Shown: one piece after another, positions 52,062 through 60,782 of the stretch | Layout of the letters: each line of letters opens with the position of its first letter | How positions within the stretch are numbered: the stretch's first letter is position 1 | Origin: Acidobacteriota bacterium | GTDB lineage: Bacteria > Acidobacteriota > Vicinamibacteria > Vicinamibacterales > UBA2999 | DNA length: 64,000 nucleotides | Direction of reading: 5' to 3' | Assembly: GCA_947465645.1 (NCBI GenBank) | Contig: CANIBQ010000015.1 | Location: forward strand, 11,936-75,935 | The notes under the pieces: model-generated | Seen by the model: the letters and a program-made list of their open reading frames with translations, nothing else | What the model was told of the DNA's origin: nothing | Database searches by the model: none | Position numbers and translations under genes: made by a program

Positions 52062-53585
52062 ATGAAACGACTGATGAAGGGGTTCATTGCCGGCGCAGTG
52101 CTCGCCGCGACCGGTGTCATCGTGCACGGGTCAAGCCACAGGGAAGCGTTGGCGATTCTCAACGAGCCGTGCGCCGACAACACCGACACCTACGCGTGGG
52201 TGTCGAACGGATCGCACGACAAGCTCTATCTGGTCATGAACTTCAACCCGCTGCACGAACCGGGCCAGGGCAACCATGGCCTGCGTGCCTGTAACGGCTA
52301 CCGCTACGAGTTCCACGTCGGCAAAGGCGCAAGGCTCTCGGACCAGGCGGTGTACCGCGTCGAGTTCACCAACCGGCTCGTGCCCGAAGCGGCGCCCGGC
52401 CCCAACGATCCGGTCGGCGGCGGCAACGAGCTGCTGTGGCAGCTCACCGGCGGCACCGAGACCATGACGGTCACGCGCGTCTTCGGTCCCGGCAACAACA
52501 ACCCCGTCGTGCTCGGCGAGAACGTCCCCGTTCTCCCGAACAACCATGGTCCGCAGACGGATCGACTCGTCTACGGTCTTGGCTCTTTCCAGGGCTACGA
52601 CTCCGGCGATCGCCGGAGTCGCGAGGAAGGTCTCTACGACCAGACGTTCGTCGATTCCTACATCCGCACGCTCTCGAACGGCGGGCGCGTCATCGCCGGA
52701 CAGTTCGACGATCCGTATCAACTCGATGAGAAGGGGATCTTCGACCTCGTCAACCTGAACGCCAACGATCTCGGCGGCATCCGCGGCGCGCGCCGGCCGC
52801 CTGGCAAGGACGTGTTCACCGGCTTCAACGTCTTCTCGATCGCCCTCGAGATCCCGACGGCGGAGCTGTTCCCGGGCGGCATTCCGCACAACGGTGCGCT
52901 CGTGGCCAACTCGACCGACAGCCTTCTTCGCGTGTGGTCGAGCATCAGCCGCCAGGAGACGCAGACCGTCAATGCCAGCAACAACATCACGGGCGTGACA
53001 GGCTCGGGCCCGTGGGTGCAGGTGGGACGCAATGGCCTGCCGCTCTTCAACGCCGGCCTAGTCGGCGCGCAGCGTCAGACGCTCTATCTGCACACCGACC
53101 CGAGCACCGACGTCTCCAATTTCGGCGCCGACATCCTCTACCCGGTCCTCGTCCGCGACGCCGACCTGCTGGGCATCTACCGGGCGTTGGGCGTGCCGGC
53201 CGGCACCGTGGCGACGCTCAAGGGTCCGCGCGTGGACATCATCAACGCGATCAACCTTGGCAGGCCGATTCCGATCACCGACGGCAATACCGGTGACGTG
53301 ATTACCCTGGACGCGGCCATCGATTCGAGCTTTCCCAACGGCCGGCGCATCGGCGGTGGCACTGCCGCGAACCGTAACCAGGTGAACGTCAACAGCGTGC
53401 TGATCAGCCTGATCGTCGCGGGCGATCCGGGCGCGGGTCTCGCCAAGGGTGTCGAGACCAACGACAAGGACTATCTCTCGAGGTTTCCGTTCCTGGCTCT
53501 GGCCCACCAGGGTCTGCTCCAAGGGCACGGCGGCACCAACGAGCGCCCCGTCCCGACGATCCCGGATCCGAACACCACGAACTGA
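52062..53585 (+). CDS. DUF4331 family exported protein
   Basis: Five hundred and seven residues: signal peptide, SSHREALAI and DNTDTYAWVS near the start, the classical DUF4331 opening, then a long beta-rich domain with VDIINAINLGRPI near the end. Extracellular or periplasmic, function unknown. A good Shine-Dalgarno (GGAGAAGG) precedes ATG 52062. Located 100 bases behind the anti-sigma gene, it is the probable first target of that sigma factor. Confidence 0.87.
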   Translation: MKRLMKGFIAGAVLAATGVIVHGSSHREALAILNEPCADNTDTYAWVSNGSHDKLYLVMNFNPLHEPGQGNHGLRACNGYRYEFHVGKGARLSDQAVYRVEFTNRLVPEAAPGPNDPVGGGNELLWQLTGGTETMTVTRVFGPGNNNPVVLGENVPVLPNNHGPQTDRLVYGLGSFQGYDSGDRRSREEGLYDQTFVDSYIRTLSNGGRVIAGQFDDPYQLDEKGIFDLVNLNANDLGGIRGARRPPGKDVFTGFNVFSIALEIPTAELFPGGIPHNGALVANSTDSLLRVWSSISRQETQTVNASNNITGVTGSGPWVQVGRNGLPLFNAGLVGAQRQTLYLHTDPSTDVSNFGADILYPVLVRDADLLGIYRALGVPAGTVATLKGPRVDIINAINLGRPIPITDGNTGDVITLDAAIDSSFPNGRRIGGGTAANRNQVNVNSVLISLIVAGDPGAGLAKGVETNDKDYLSRFPFLALAHQGLLQGHGGTNERPVPTIPDPNTTN

Positions 53586-53606
53586 GGTCGATCACTGACA
53601 CGTTGC

Positions 53607-53675
53607 CATGGAGGCAGCCGCCTTCGCCGGAGGCTTCGGCGCCCAAGCGTCCTGCCTGCCCACCGAAGCCTTGCG
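53607..53675. repeat. Intergenic imperfect palindrome
   Basis: AGGCTTCGG (53631-53639) faces CCGAAGCCT (53663-53671), with flanking CCGCCTTCGCC. Sits between DUF4331 and DUF4198 and could act as an attenuator or be one more dispersed repeat. Confidence 0.5.
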
Positions 53676-53735
53676 GATGTGGGTGTCTCCGTGGCCCGTG
53701 GAAATAGAAGATGCGCCAAAGCGAGGAGACAACGC

Positions 53736-54530
53736 GTGAAGAAACTGGCGTTGATTGTGGCGACGCTCACCCTGAGCGTCACGCCGATGTTCGCTCACGA
53801 CATGTGGATCGATCCGATGACTTTCTCTCCGGCAGCGGGAGAGATTGTCGGCGTGAGGTTGCGTGTCGGTGAGCACTTTCTTGGCGACCCTCTGCCACGT
53901 GATCCCGCGCTGATCAATCAGTTCGTCGTCGTGGACGGGGAAGGCCGCAAGCCGGTTGTGGGGCGACCCGGCGCTGACCCGGCTGGCTTTGTTCGGGCGG
54001 CCGTGCCCGGCCTGCTCGTCATCGGCTATTGGAGCAACCCGAGCCCGCTCCAGCAGACGCCGGAGAAGTTCAGTCAATACCTGAAAGAGGAAGGCCTCGA
54101 GGCGGTCGCGGCGCTGAGAGCCAGCCGCGGCCAGGCCGGCGCGGTCCGGGAGATCTTCTCGCGTTCCGCCAAGAGCCTGGTGCTCTCGGGACAGACGGAC
54201 CAGACCCAGGGCGACCGATCGCTCGGCTTCGCGTTCGAGCTCGTCGCCGAGCGGAATCCATACACGATGGACGCTGGTCAGGATCTGCCGGTCCGCCTGA
54301 CGTACGAGAACCGGCCGCTGGCCGGTGCGCTGGTTGTGGCGATCAACCGCGCACACCCGGCGCAGAAACTGACCGCTCGAAGCGGCAAGGACGGGCGAGT
54401 GCGGTTCCGGTTGCCTCGCGGCGGCGTGTGGCTGATCAAGGCGGTGCACATGGTCGAGGCACCGGCGGGCGCCAACGCGGAATGGGCCAGCTATTGGGCG
54501 TCGCTCACCTTCGCGGTCAGGGAGTCGTGA
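53736..54530 (+). CDS. DUF4198 (NikK-like) periplasmic protein
   Basis: Two hundred and sixty-four residues from GTG 53736 with GAGGAG upstream. Signal peptide (LALIVATLTLSVTPMFA) followed by HDMWIDPMTFSPAAGE: after cleavage the mature protein starts with a His-Asp-Met metal-binding end typical of DUF4198. Two beta domains follow, the second with PLAGALVVAINR and DGRVRFRLPRGGVWLIKAVHM. Family members serve nickel or cobalt uptake. Coupled by GTGA to the HupE gene, which supports metal transport. Confidence 0.85.
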   Translation: MKKLALIVATLTLSVTPMFAHDMWIDPMTFSPAAGEIVGVRLRVGEHFLGDPLPRDPALINQFVVVDGEGRKPVVGRPGADPAGFVRAAVPGLLVIGYWSNPSPLQQTPEKFSQYLKEEGLEAVAALRASRGQAGAVREIFSRSAKSLVLSGQTDQTQGDRSLGFAFELVAERNPYTMDAGQDLPVRLTYENRPLAGALVVAINRAHPAQKLTARSGKDGRVRFRLPRGGVWLIKAVHMVEAPAGANAEWASYWASLTFAVRES

Positions 54531-55636
54531 CGTCCGTGCATCGACGCGTCGCGGGGGGTGTGGTCGTCTCGTTGATCGCGATGAGTTCGCTCGTCCGCGC
54601 GCACGAGCTCGGCGCGACCGTCGTATCCGCGATGTTGCACGACGGACGCGGGTACAACATCGAGATCGTCACCGACGCCGTGTCGCTCGCTGAGAAGCTC
54701 GAGGCTGTGGCGGGAACGCAGGTGCCATCACTGCCACCCGCCGCGCTCACTCCGGCTGGCTTCGCGGAGTGGCTCGCCCAGCGCGACGACATCTTTCGAC
54801 AACGCGTCGCCGTCGCCTTCGATGGAGCGGAGGTTCGCCCCACCATCCGGTATGCAGTGTCACCCGCGATCGATGCCATGTCACCGATCCTCGCGACGAT
54901 CCGGCTGACCGGCGAGATCCCGCGAGACGCGCGTCAGTTTACATGGCTCTACTCGTGGACGTTTACGACATACGCCCTGACGACGAAGGGCAACGAGGCC
55001 GCGGACGCCACGGTCGAATGGCTGGAGGGCGGGCAGTCGAGTGCGCCGTTTCCCCTGACGACACCGCCGCCTCGGGCCAGCCGCGCCGCCACGGCCTGGC
55101 GGTACCTCGCGCTTGGCTTCACCCACATCGTGCCGCACGGCCTGGATCACATGCTGTTCGTGCTCGGGATCTTCCTGTTCAGCCGCCGGCTGCGCACGGT
55201 GCTCTGGCAGGTGAGCGCTTTCACCGTCGCCCACTCGCTCACCCTCGGGCTGAGCATCTACGGGCTGATTGCCGCGCCGCCGGCCATCGTCGAACCGTTG
55301 ATCGCGGTCTCGATCGCGTACATCGCGATCGAGAACCTGCTGCTGACCGAGCTCAAGCCGTGGCGAATCGCGCTGGTGTTCGCGTTCGGCCTGCTGCACG
55401 GGATGGGTTTCGCCGGCGCGCTGAGCGAGCTCGGCCTGCCGCGCGCCGACTTCCTCACCGCCCTGCTGACCTTCAACGTCGGGGTCGAGGCGGGGCAACT
55501 GGCGGTGATTGGCGCCGCCTTCCTGCTCGTCGGATGGCAGTGCGGTCATCGCGCCTGGTACCGCGACCGCATCGTCGTTCCTGCCTCCGTGCTGATTGGC
55601 TGCATGGCCCTCTACTGGACGATAGAGAGGCTTTAG
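54527..55636 (+). CDS. HupE/UreJ-type membrane metal transporter
   Basis: Three hundred and sixty-nine residues: signal, a periplasmic beta domain (about 30-190), then six helices with the HupE/UreJ_2 signature TLGFTHIVPHGLDHMLF-like text (LGFTHIVPHGLDHMLFVLG), AHSLTLGLSI and LLHGMGFAGAL, whose histidines would bind metal. Probably moves nickel, cobalt or another divalent metal across the inner membrane together with the DUF4198 protein. TAG stop lies in a heptamer repeat. Confidence 0.87.
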   Translation: MTSVHRRVAGGVVVSLIAMSSLVRAHELGATVVSAMLHDGRGYNIEIVTDAVSLAEKLEAVAGTQVPSLPPAALTPAGFAEWLAQRDDIFRQRVAVAFDGAEVRPTIRYAVSPAIDAMSPILATIRLTGEIPRDARQFTWLYSWTFTTYALTTKGNEAADATVEWLEGGQSSAPFPLTTPPPRASRAATAWRYLALGFTHIVPHGLDHMLFVLGIFLFSRRLRTVLWQVSAFTVAHSLTLGLSIYGLIAAPPAIVEPLIAVSIAYIAIENLLLTELKPWRIALVFAFGLLHGMGFAGALSELGLPRADFLTALLTFNVGVEAGQLAVIGAAFLLVGWQCGHRAWYRDRIVVPASVLIGCMALYWTIERL

Positions 55637-55692
55637 GCTCTGGGCTCAGGGACGTTCCAAAGCCCAAAGCCCAAAGCCCAAAGCCTAAGGCC
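55635..55692. repeat. Heptamer tandem repeat (CCAAAGC) between two stop codons
   Basis: CCAAAGC is repeated four times at 55657-55684, flanked by AGGCTCT-GGGCTCA starting in the HupE TAG (55635). The other end provides the TAG of the convergent SDR gene (55685-55687). Confidence 0.85.
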
Positions 55693-56578
55693 CGAGGACC
55701 GCGCGAAGCGCGGGCTCCAGCAGGGGATAGCGGAAGGCAAAACCAAGCGATTGCGCCTTGGCCGGCAGGACGCGCTGTCCGCTGAGCAGCAGCGCCTCTG
55801 CCATTTCGCCAAGCGCGAGGCGCAGCGCCAGGGCGGGCGTCGGTACAAATCCCGGACGGCGCAGCACGCGGCCGAGCGTCCTCGCGAACTCGCGATTGGT
55901 CACGGGATTGGGCGCGGTGGCATTCAGCGGACCGGTCACCGCCGCGTTCGAGAGCGACCAGCGAACCAGCTCCACCCAGTCGTCGCGATGAATCCACGAC
56001 ATCTGCTGCCGGCCTGACCCGGCCGGACCTCCCGCGAAAAAATAGAAGGGCATCGCGATCTGCGGCAGCGCGCCGCCGGACTTGTCCAGCACGAGGCCCG
56101 TGCGGACGAGCACGACCCGGGTCACCGGGGCCGCCGCGAGCGCTTCGCGCTCCCACTCGATGCCGACGCTGGCCAGAAAATCCGATCCGAGCGCCGACTC
56201 CTCGGTGAGCGGCTCGTCGCCGCGCGATCCGTAGATCCCCACCGCCGATCCGCTGACGAAAACCGCCGGCGGACGCCGTGCCTCGCGGATCGCGGAAGCG
56301 AGCGCGCGCGTCGATTTCACGCGGCTGTCGCGGATGAGCGCCTTGCGCCGCGCCGTCCAGCGGCCGCCGGCAATCGACTCGCCCGCGAGGTTGATCACCG
56401 CATCTGATCCATCGAGCGTTGAGGTCCATGCGCCGGTCGGCGATTCCGGGTCCCAGTGCACCCTTCCAGCGCCGCTCGGCCCACGCGTCAGGACGGTCAC
56501 GGTGTGGCCGTCGCCGCGCAGCCGTTCGACGAGCGCTCCTCCAAGGAAGCCGGCGCCGCCCGTCACCGCGACGCGCAT
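55685..56578 (-). CDS. TIGR01777 family SDR protein
   Basis: Two hundred and ninety-seven residues: MRVAVTGGAGFLGGALVERL NAD(P) loop, VINLAGESIAGGRWT, SGSAVGIYGSRGDEPLTEES, QQMSWIHRDDWVELV, and a C-terminal DUF1731 domain (NATAPNPVTNREFARTLGRVLRRP, then QRVLPAKAQSLGFAFRYPLLEPALRAVL). Formerly called SulA-like epimerases; real substrate unknown. ATG 56578 overlaps the MFS stop by one base. A stand-alone SRPBCC partner-like gene lies at 11.2 kb. Confidence 0.9.
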   Translation of the reverse strand: MRVAVTGGAGFLGGALVERLRGDGHTVTVLTRGPSGAGRVHWDPESPTGAWTSTLDGSDAVINLAGESIAGGRWTARRKALIRDSRVKSTRALASAIREARRPPAVFVSGSAVGIYGSRGDEPLTEESALGSDFLASVGIEWEREALAAAPVTRVVLVRTGLVLDKSGGALPQIAMPFYFFAGGPAGSGRQQMSWIHRDDWVELVRWSLSNAAVTGPLNATAPNPVTNREFARTLGRVLRRPGFVPTPALALRLALGEMAEALLLSGQRVLPAKAQSLGFAFRYPLLEPALRAVLGP

Positions 56579-57876
56579 CAGTTGGCCACCTGGGCCTCAC
56601 CTGCGGCCACGTTGACTCGTGTGAGCACGAGACCGCCCGCCACGAAGAAGGCAATCACCGACAGCACGGCGGCGCGGCTCGATCCGAAGATGGTTACCGA
56701 GAGGGCGAACATCGCCGGCCCGGCGATGCCGGCGAACTTCTCGAACACCGAGAAGAAGCCAAAGTACTGGGATGACTTGTGTTTGGGAATCATTCTCGCG
56801 AAGAGCGACCGGCTGAGCGCCTGGCTGCCGCCCTGCACCGTCCCCACGAGGAATGCCAACGCGAAGAACTGCCACGCCGTCGTCATGAAGAACGCGAGGA
56901 TGCTGATCCCCACGTACACGCCGAGCGCGATGAAGATGGAGGTCTTGGCGCCGATACGCGCGGCGATCGAGCCGAACATGAAGGAGAACGGCACGCCGAC
57001 GAACTGCACGACGACGAAGGCGGCGATGCGCGCGTTGCGGTCGATGCCAACTTCCGCGCCGTAGATCGTCGCCATCCGGATAATCGTCTGGATGCCGTCG
57101 TTGTACAGGAGGAACGCCACGAGCATCAGGAAGGCGTTCCGGTATCCGCGAAGCTCGTGGAAGGTCTCCCACACCCGCTTGAACGCGACGCCGATCGTGC
57201 CCTCGCGGCCCGTTTCGTCGGCCTCGAGCGTGCGGGCCGGCTCGGCAACGCCGCGCAGCAATGGAATCGAGAACACCAGCCACCAGATGCCGACGCTGAC
57301 AAACGACAGCTTGATGGCCGCGATGGTGTCTGGAATGCCGAACATTCCTGGCATCAGGATCCACAGCAGGTTGAAGACGAGCACGATGCCGCCGCCGAGG
57401 TATCCCAGCGCGTACGCACCGGTGGAGACGCGGTCGATTTCGTGCGGAGCGGCGATGTGCGGCAGCAGTGAGTCGTAGAACACGAAGCTCGCCGCGATCG
57501 CAACATTGGCTACCATGAAGAGCGCCAGCGCCGATGGCCATTCGCCGCGGTCGATCCCCGCCATCATGAGCGTCGCGGTGACGCCGATCACCATGAAGAG
57601 GGCGAGCAGGCGCTTCTTCATCGCGCGATAGTCGGCAATCGCACCGAGGACCGGGCCGAGGATGGCGATGATCGTCACGGCGATGGTGGTGGCCCAGGCA
57701 AATCTTGCCGTGGCGACTGCCGGCGGCAGATCGGCGGCGGCGACGGAGCTGAAGAAGTCAGGAAACACCGCCGTGATGATCGTCGATTGAAACGCGGAGT
57801 TGGCCCAGTCGTACATCGCCCAGGCGCGCAGCTCCGGACGAGAGAGCCCGAGGCGATCGAGCAGTGGAATCCGCAC
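56578..57876 (-). CDS. MFS transporter of the UMF1/Atg22-like type
   Basis: Four hundred and thirty-two residues, twelve helices. Family opening AWAMYDWANSAFQSTIITAVFP, then FVFYDSLLPHIA and LLYNDGIQTIIRMATIYGAEVGI, and GTVQGGSQALSRSLFARMIP between helices 8 and 9. Probably exports amino acids or other small molecules. Begins about 75 bases after the hisA stop on the same strand, possibly in the same transcription unit; followed by the TIGR01777 gene. Confidence 0.9.
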   Translation of the reverse strand: MRIPLLDRLGLSRPELRAWAMYDWANSAFQSTIITAVFPDFFSSVAAADLPPAVATARFAWATTIAVTIIAILGPVLGAIADYRAMKKRLLALFMVIGVTATLMMAGIDRGEWPSALALFMVANVAIAASFVFYDSLLPHIAAPHEIDRVSTGAYALGYLGGGIVLVFNLLWILMPGMFGIPDTIAAIKLSFVSVGIWWLVFSIPLLRGVAEPARTLEADETGREGTIGVAFKRVWETFHELRGYRNAFLMLVAFLLYNDGIQTIIRMATIYGAEVGIDRNARIAAFVVVQFVGVPFSFMFGSIAARIGAKTSIFIALGVYVGISILAFFMTTAWQFFALAFLVGTVQGGSQALSRSLFARMIPKHKSSQYFGFFSVFEKFAGIAGPAMFALSVTIFGSSRAAVLSVIAFFVAGGLVLTRVNVAAGEAQVAN

Positions 57877-57951
57877 GCGTCAGTATGTCTCGCGATCCAT
57901 TCCCGTAACAGCGAATCGATCAGATGATAGGTCGGCCCATCCTTAACAGCA

Positions 57952-58638
57952 TTACTTGAACGCGTCCAGCGGGAGCTGGCCCGTATAGATCGCCATGCCG
58001 ACGACGGCGTCGACGCCTTCGGCGTCGAGGCTGTTGATCTCGTCCACCGTGGTGATGCCACCGGCCGCCGTCACCCGGCGCGCCGTCGCGCGCCTGACGG
58101 CGAGGATCGCGTTCATGTCGGTGCCCTGCATCAGGCCCTCGGTATCGACGTGGGTGTAGAGGAACTCCGCGCAATACGGCTCCAGTGCGCGCACGGCATC
58201 GACCGCGGTGATCGGCAGGATCGTCTTCCAGCCGTGAATGGCGACGTGGCCGCCGCGGCTGTCGACGGCGGCGATCACCCGTTCGATGCCGATCGCCCCG
58301 GCGAGCGTGCGCGCGAACGCCAGGTCGACCTCTCCGCCGCGAAAGAGCGACGAGCTGACGATCACGGCATGCGCGCCGGCGTCGAGCACCTGCCGGGCGC
58401 GTTCGACGCTTCGAATCCCTCCGCCGACGCGGCAGGGCAGTCGTCCGCAGATCATCGCGGCGAGCCCGCCGTTGTCGCCTTGACCCTTGGCCGCATCGAG
58501 GTCGATCAGTTGCACGCGAGGGAATCGCGAGAACTTCTCAATCCACGGTTCCGGGTCCGTGGCCTCGATCGCCAGCTTCTCACCCTGCACGAGCTGGACG
58601 ATGTGGCCGCCTTGAAGGTCGATGGAGGGGATAAGCAT
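57952..58638 (-). CDS. hisA: Phosphoribosylformimino-AICAR ribotide isomerase
   Basis: Fourth step of histidine synthesis, ProFAR to PRFAR. About 228 residues of a TIM barrel: MLIPSIDLQGGHIVQLVQG with the catalytic Asp, GGGIRSVERARQVLDAGA, HGWK, the second Asp in YTHVDTEGLMQGTD, and AAGGITTVDEIN. ATG 58638 immediately follows repeat copy 3, so its ribosome-binding region (CGCGAAAAG) comes from the repeat. Last gene of the his run; placed after hisF, the reverse of the common order. Confidence 0.92.
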   Translation of the reverse strand: MLIPSIDLQGGHIVQLVQGEKLAIEATDPEPWIEKFSRFPRVQLIDLDAAKGQGDNGGLAAMICGRLPCRVGGGIRSVERARQVLDAGAHAVIVSSSLFRGGEVDLAFARTLAGAIGIERVIAAVDSRGGHVAIHGWKTILPITAVDAVRALEPYCAEFLYTHVDTEGLMQGTDMNAILAVRRATARRVTAAGGITTVDEINSLDAEGVDAVVGMAIYTGQLPLDAFK

Positions 58639-58739
58639 CTTTTCGCGATCACAAGCCACGGAGACACAGAGACACGGAGAAAGCCATTCTTGGAACTCCG
58701 TGTCTCCGTGCCTCTGTGGCCCGTTGTAGTGTGAAGCGC
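58639..58739. repeat. Dispersed ~100-bp inverted-repeat element, copy 3
   Basis: Arms 58639-58683 (CTTTTCGCGATCACAAGCCA and onwards) and 58696-58739 (CTCCGTGTCTCCGTGCCTC and onwards) are reverse complements with few mismatches. It fills the whole hisF-hisA gap and is closest to copy 1. Confidence 0.8.
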
Positions 58740-58744
58740 ATCGA

Positions 58745-59509
58745 TTACAGGCGCACGGGGATGCCCTGGGTATCCAGGTAGCGCTTCAGTTCGCTCACGC
58801 GCGTGTCGTCGTAGTGAAAGATCGATGCGGCGAGCGCGGCATCGGCGCAGCCCCGGGTGAAGACGTCCGCGAAGTGCTCGCGGCCGCCGGCTCCGCCGGA
58901 GGCGATGACCGGAATGTTCACGGCGTTGCTGACCGCTGCCGTCATCTCGCAGTCAAACCCCGCACGCGTCCCGTCGCGATCCATCGAGGTGAGCAGGATC
59001 TCGCCGGCACCGCGCGATTCCGCCTCCCGGGCCCACTCGACCGCGTCGCGGGCGGCGTCGGCGGTGCCGCTGCGCACATACACAGCGAACCCCTCGTCAC
59101 GCCGCTTCGCGTCGATCGCCACGATGACCGCCTGGCTGCCGTAGCGGCGGGCGAGCGTCGTGATCAGCTCGGGATTGCGGAGCGCTGCCGTATTCAAGCT
59201 GACCTTGTCGGCTCCGGCGTCGACGACGGCTGCCGCATCCTCCTCAGACCGGATGCCGCCGCCAACGGTGAGCGGCAGGAAGATTTCGTGGGCGACGGCG
59301 CTGATCGTGCGCGCGAGCGCCTGGCGCGTTTCGATCGTCGCCGTGATGTCGAGGACGACGACCTCGTCGATGCCTTCCACGTTGTACCGCCGCGCAAGCT
59401 CCGCTGGATCGCCCGCGTGCCGCAACTGCTGGAACTGCACGCCCTTGACCACCTGGCCGTCGCGGACGTCCATGCAGGCGATGATGCGCTTGGTCAGCAC
59501 GCCCGGCAT
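58745..59509 (-). CDS. hisF: Imidazole glycerol phosphate synthase, cyclase subunit
   Basis: Uses ammonia from HisH to close the imidazole ring. Two hundred and fifty-four residues: [22 protein letters not shown] (catalytic Asp), [43 protein letters not shown] (second Asp) and [15 protein letters not shown]. Overlaps the hisH 3' end by 16 bases. Separated from hisA by the repeat element. Confidence 0.95.
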   Translation of the reverse strand: MPGVLTKRIIACMDVRDGQVVKGVQFQQLRHAGDPAELARRYNVEGIDEVVVLDITATIETRQALARTISAVAHEIFLPLTVGGGIRSEEDAAAVVDAGADKVSLNTAALRNPELITTLARRYGSQAVIVAIDAKRRDEGFAVYVRSGTADAARDAVEWAREAESRGAGEILLTSMDRDGTRAGFDCEMTAAVSNAVNIPVIASGGAGGREHFADVFTRGCADAALAASIFHYDDTRVSELKRYLDTQGIPVRL

Positions 59510-60129
59510 GCCGTCAGGAAGTTGCGGAGGATCTGCAGCCCCGCGTCGCCCGACTTCTCAGGATGGAACTGCACGCCGAACACGTGTCCGCGTTCGACGA
59601 CCGCCGCGAATGATTCGGCGTGCGTCGTCGACGCGGTGCAGTCGGCGGTCACCGGCGCGGCGTAGGAGTGAGTAAAGTAAACATACGCGCGCGGCGGAAG
59701 CCCGGCAAGCAGGCGGCCTAAATGCGGCGCGGACCCTTGAGCTCCGCGATCCACCTCGAGCGCATTCCATCCGACGTGCGGGATCTTGAGGCGCTGCTCC
59801 GCATTCCCGCGAAGCCGCGACACGCGGCCTGGCAGCACCGCGAGGCCCGCCACCTCGGGGGCTTCATCGCTCCCCTCGAACAGCCACTGCATGCCGAGGC
59901 AGATACCAAGGAGCGGCGTGCCTGCAGCCACCGCGGCGGCGATGGCGTCGCGCCACGGCCCTGCGAGCGCCGCCGTTGCGGCGAAATTGCCGACGCCAGG
60001 AACGATGAGGCCGGATGCGTCGGCGCATTCCTCCGGCGATCGAGGCGTCGTGAACTCCGCACCCAGCGCCGTCAACGCCTTGCGCACCGACGTCAGGTTG
60101 CCGGCGCCGTAGTCAATCAGCGCAATCAC
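59494..60129 (-). CDS. hisH: Imidazole glycerol phosphate synthase, glutaminase subunit
   Basis: Class I glutamine amidotransferase making ammonia for HisF. About 211 residues from GTG 60129 ([19 protein letters not shown] overlap with hisB). Catalytic Cys in [15 protein letters not shown], and the His-Glu pair in [15 protein letters not shown]. The longer frame to 60183 is not needed. Confidence 0.94.
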   Translation of the reverse strand: MIALIDYGAGNLTSVRKALTALGAEFTTPRSPEECADASGLIVPGVGNFAATAALAGPWRDAIAAAVAAGTPLLGICLGMQWLFEGSDEAPEVAGLAVLPGRVSRLRGNAEQRLKIPHVGWNALEVDRGAQGSAPHLGRLLAGLPPRAYVYFTHSYAAPVTADCTASTTHAESFAAVVERGHVFGVQFHPEKSGDAGLQILRNFLTACRAC

Positions 60130-60782
60130 AGCAGCCCTTTGGTGCTCGGCAGCATCCTGGCGAGCCGCGCATCCCTGGCGCACGCGACGCGGAGCGCGCG
60201 CGCAAACGCCTTGAACACCGCCTCGACGTGATGGTGGCTCGAGCGTCCGTACAGGACCTTGACGTGCACGTTCGCGCGCGCCGCCGAGGCGAAGCCGTCG
60301 AAGAAGTCGTGAATCAGCTCGCTCTGCAGGTCGCCCACCCGATCGACCTTCAGCTTCAGGTCCACCGTGGCGTGCGGCCGGCCGCTGAGATCGATCGCCG
60401 CCACCGCCAGCGTCTCATCCATCGGCATGATGAAATACCCGGCGCGGTTGATGCCTTTCCGGTCGCCGAGCGCTTCGAGCGTGGCGGCGCCGAGCACGAT
60501 GCCGACGTCTTCGACCGTGTGATGCTGGTCGACGTCGAGGTCGCCGGTGGCGCGCAGGGTCAGGTCAAAGCCGCCGTGCCGCGTGAACAGATCGAGCATG
60601 TGATCGAAGAAGCGGATGCCGGTGGTCACCTTGTAGCGGCCGGTGCCGTCGATGACCAGCTTGCCCCGGATCTGCGTCTCCGTCGTCTGCCGATCAAAGG
60701 CCGCGGTGCGAGGCTTGCTCGATGCGGCGCTGACCGTGCTCGATGCGGCGCGGACCTTTACGGTCCGCGATGGCGCGCTCAT
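60126..60782 (-). CDS. hisB: Imidazole glycerol phosphate dehydratase with N-terminal extension
   Basis: Two hundred and eighteen residues; monofunctional, without the HisN phosphatase domain. Metal-site motifs [40 protein letters not shown] and [17 protein letters not shown]. The first 30 residues ([19 protein letters not shown]...) precede the usual [10 protein letters not shown] start and are encoded by the palindrome 60742-60769 and its flanking copies of GATGCGGCGC. ATG 60782 overlaps the hisC stop (ATGA), so the extension is presumably translated. Confidence 0.93.
   Translation of the reverse strand: MSAPSRTVKVRAASSTVSAASSKPRTAAFDRQTTETQIRGKLVIDGTGRYKVTTGIRFFDHMLDLFTRHGGFDLTLRATGDLDVDQHHTVEDVGIVLGAATLEALGDRKGINRAGYFIMPMDETLAVAAIDLSGRPHATVDLKLKVDRVGDLQSELIHDFFDGFASAARANVHVKVLYGRSSHHHVEAVFKAFARALRVACARDARLARMLPSTKGLL
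60719..60769. repeat. Palindromic element inside the hisB 5' coding region
   Basis: GATGCGGC-GCGGACC-TTTAC-GGTCCGC at 60742-60768, almost the same as the right half of the element in the VOC gene. CTCGATGCGGCGC occurs a second time just upstream at 60719-60731. Confidence 0.7.
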
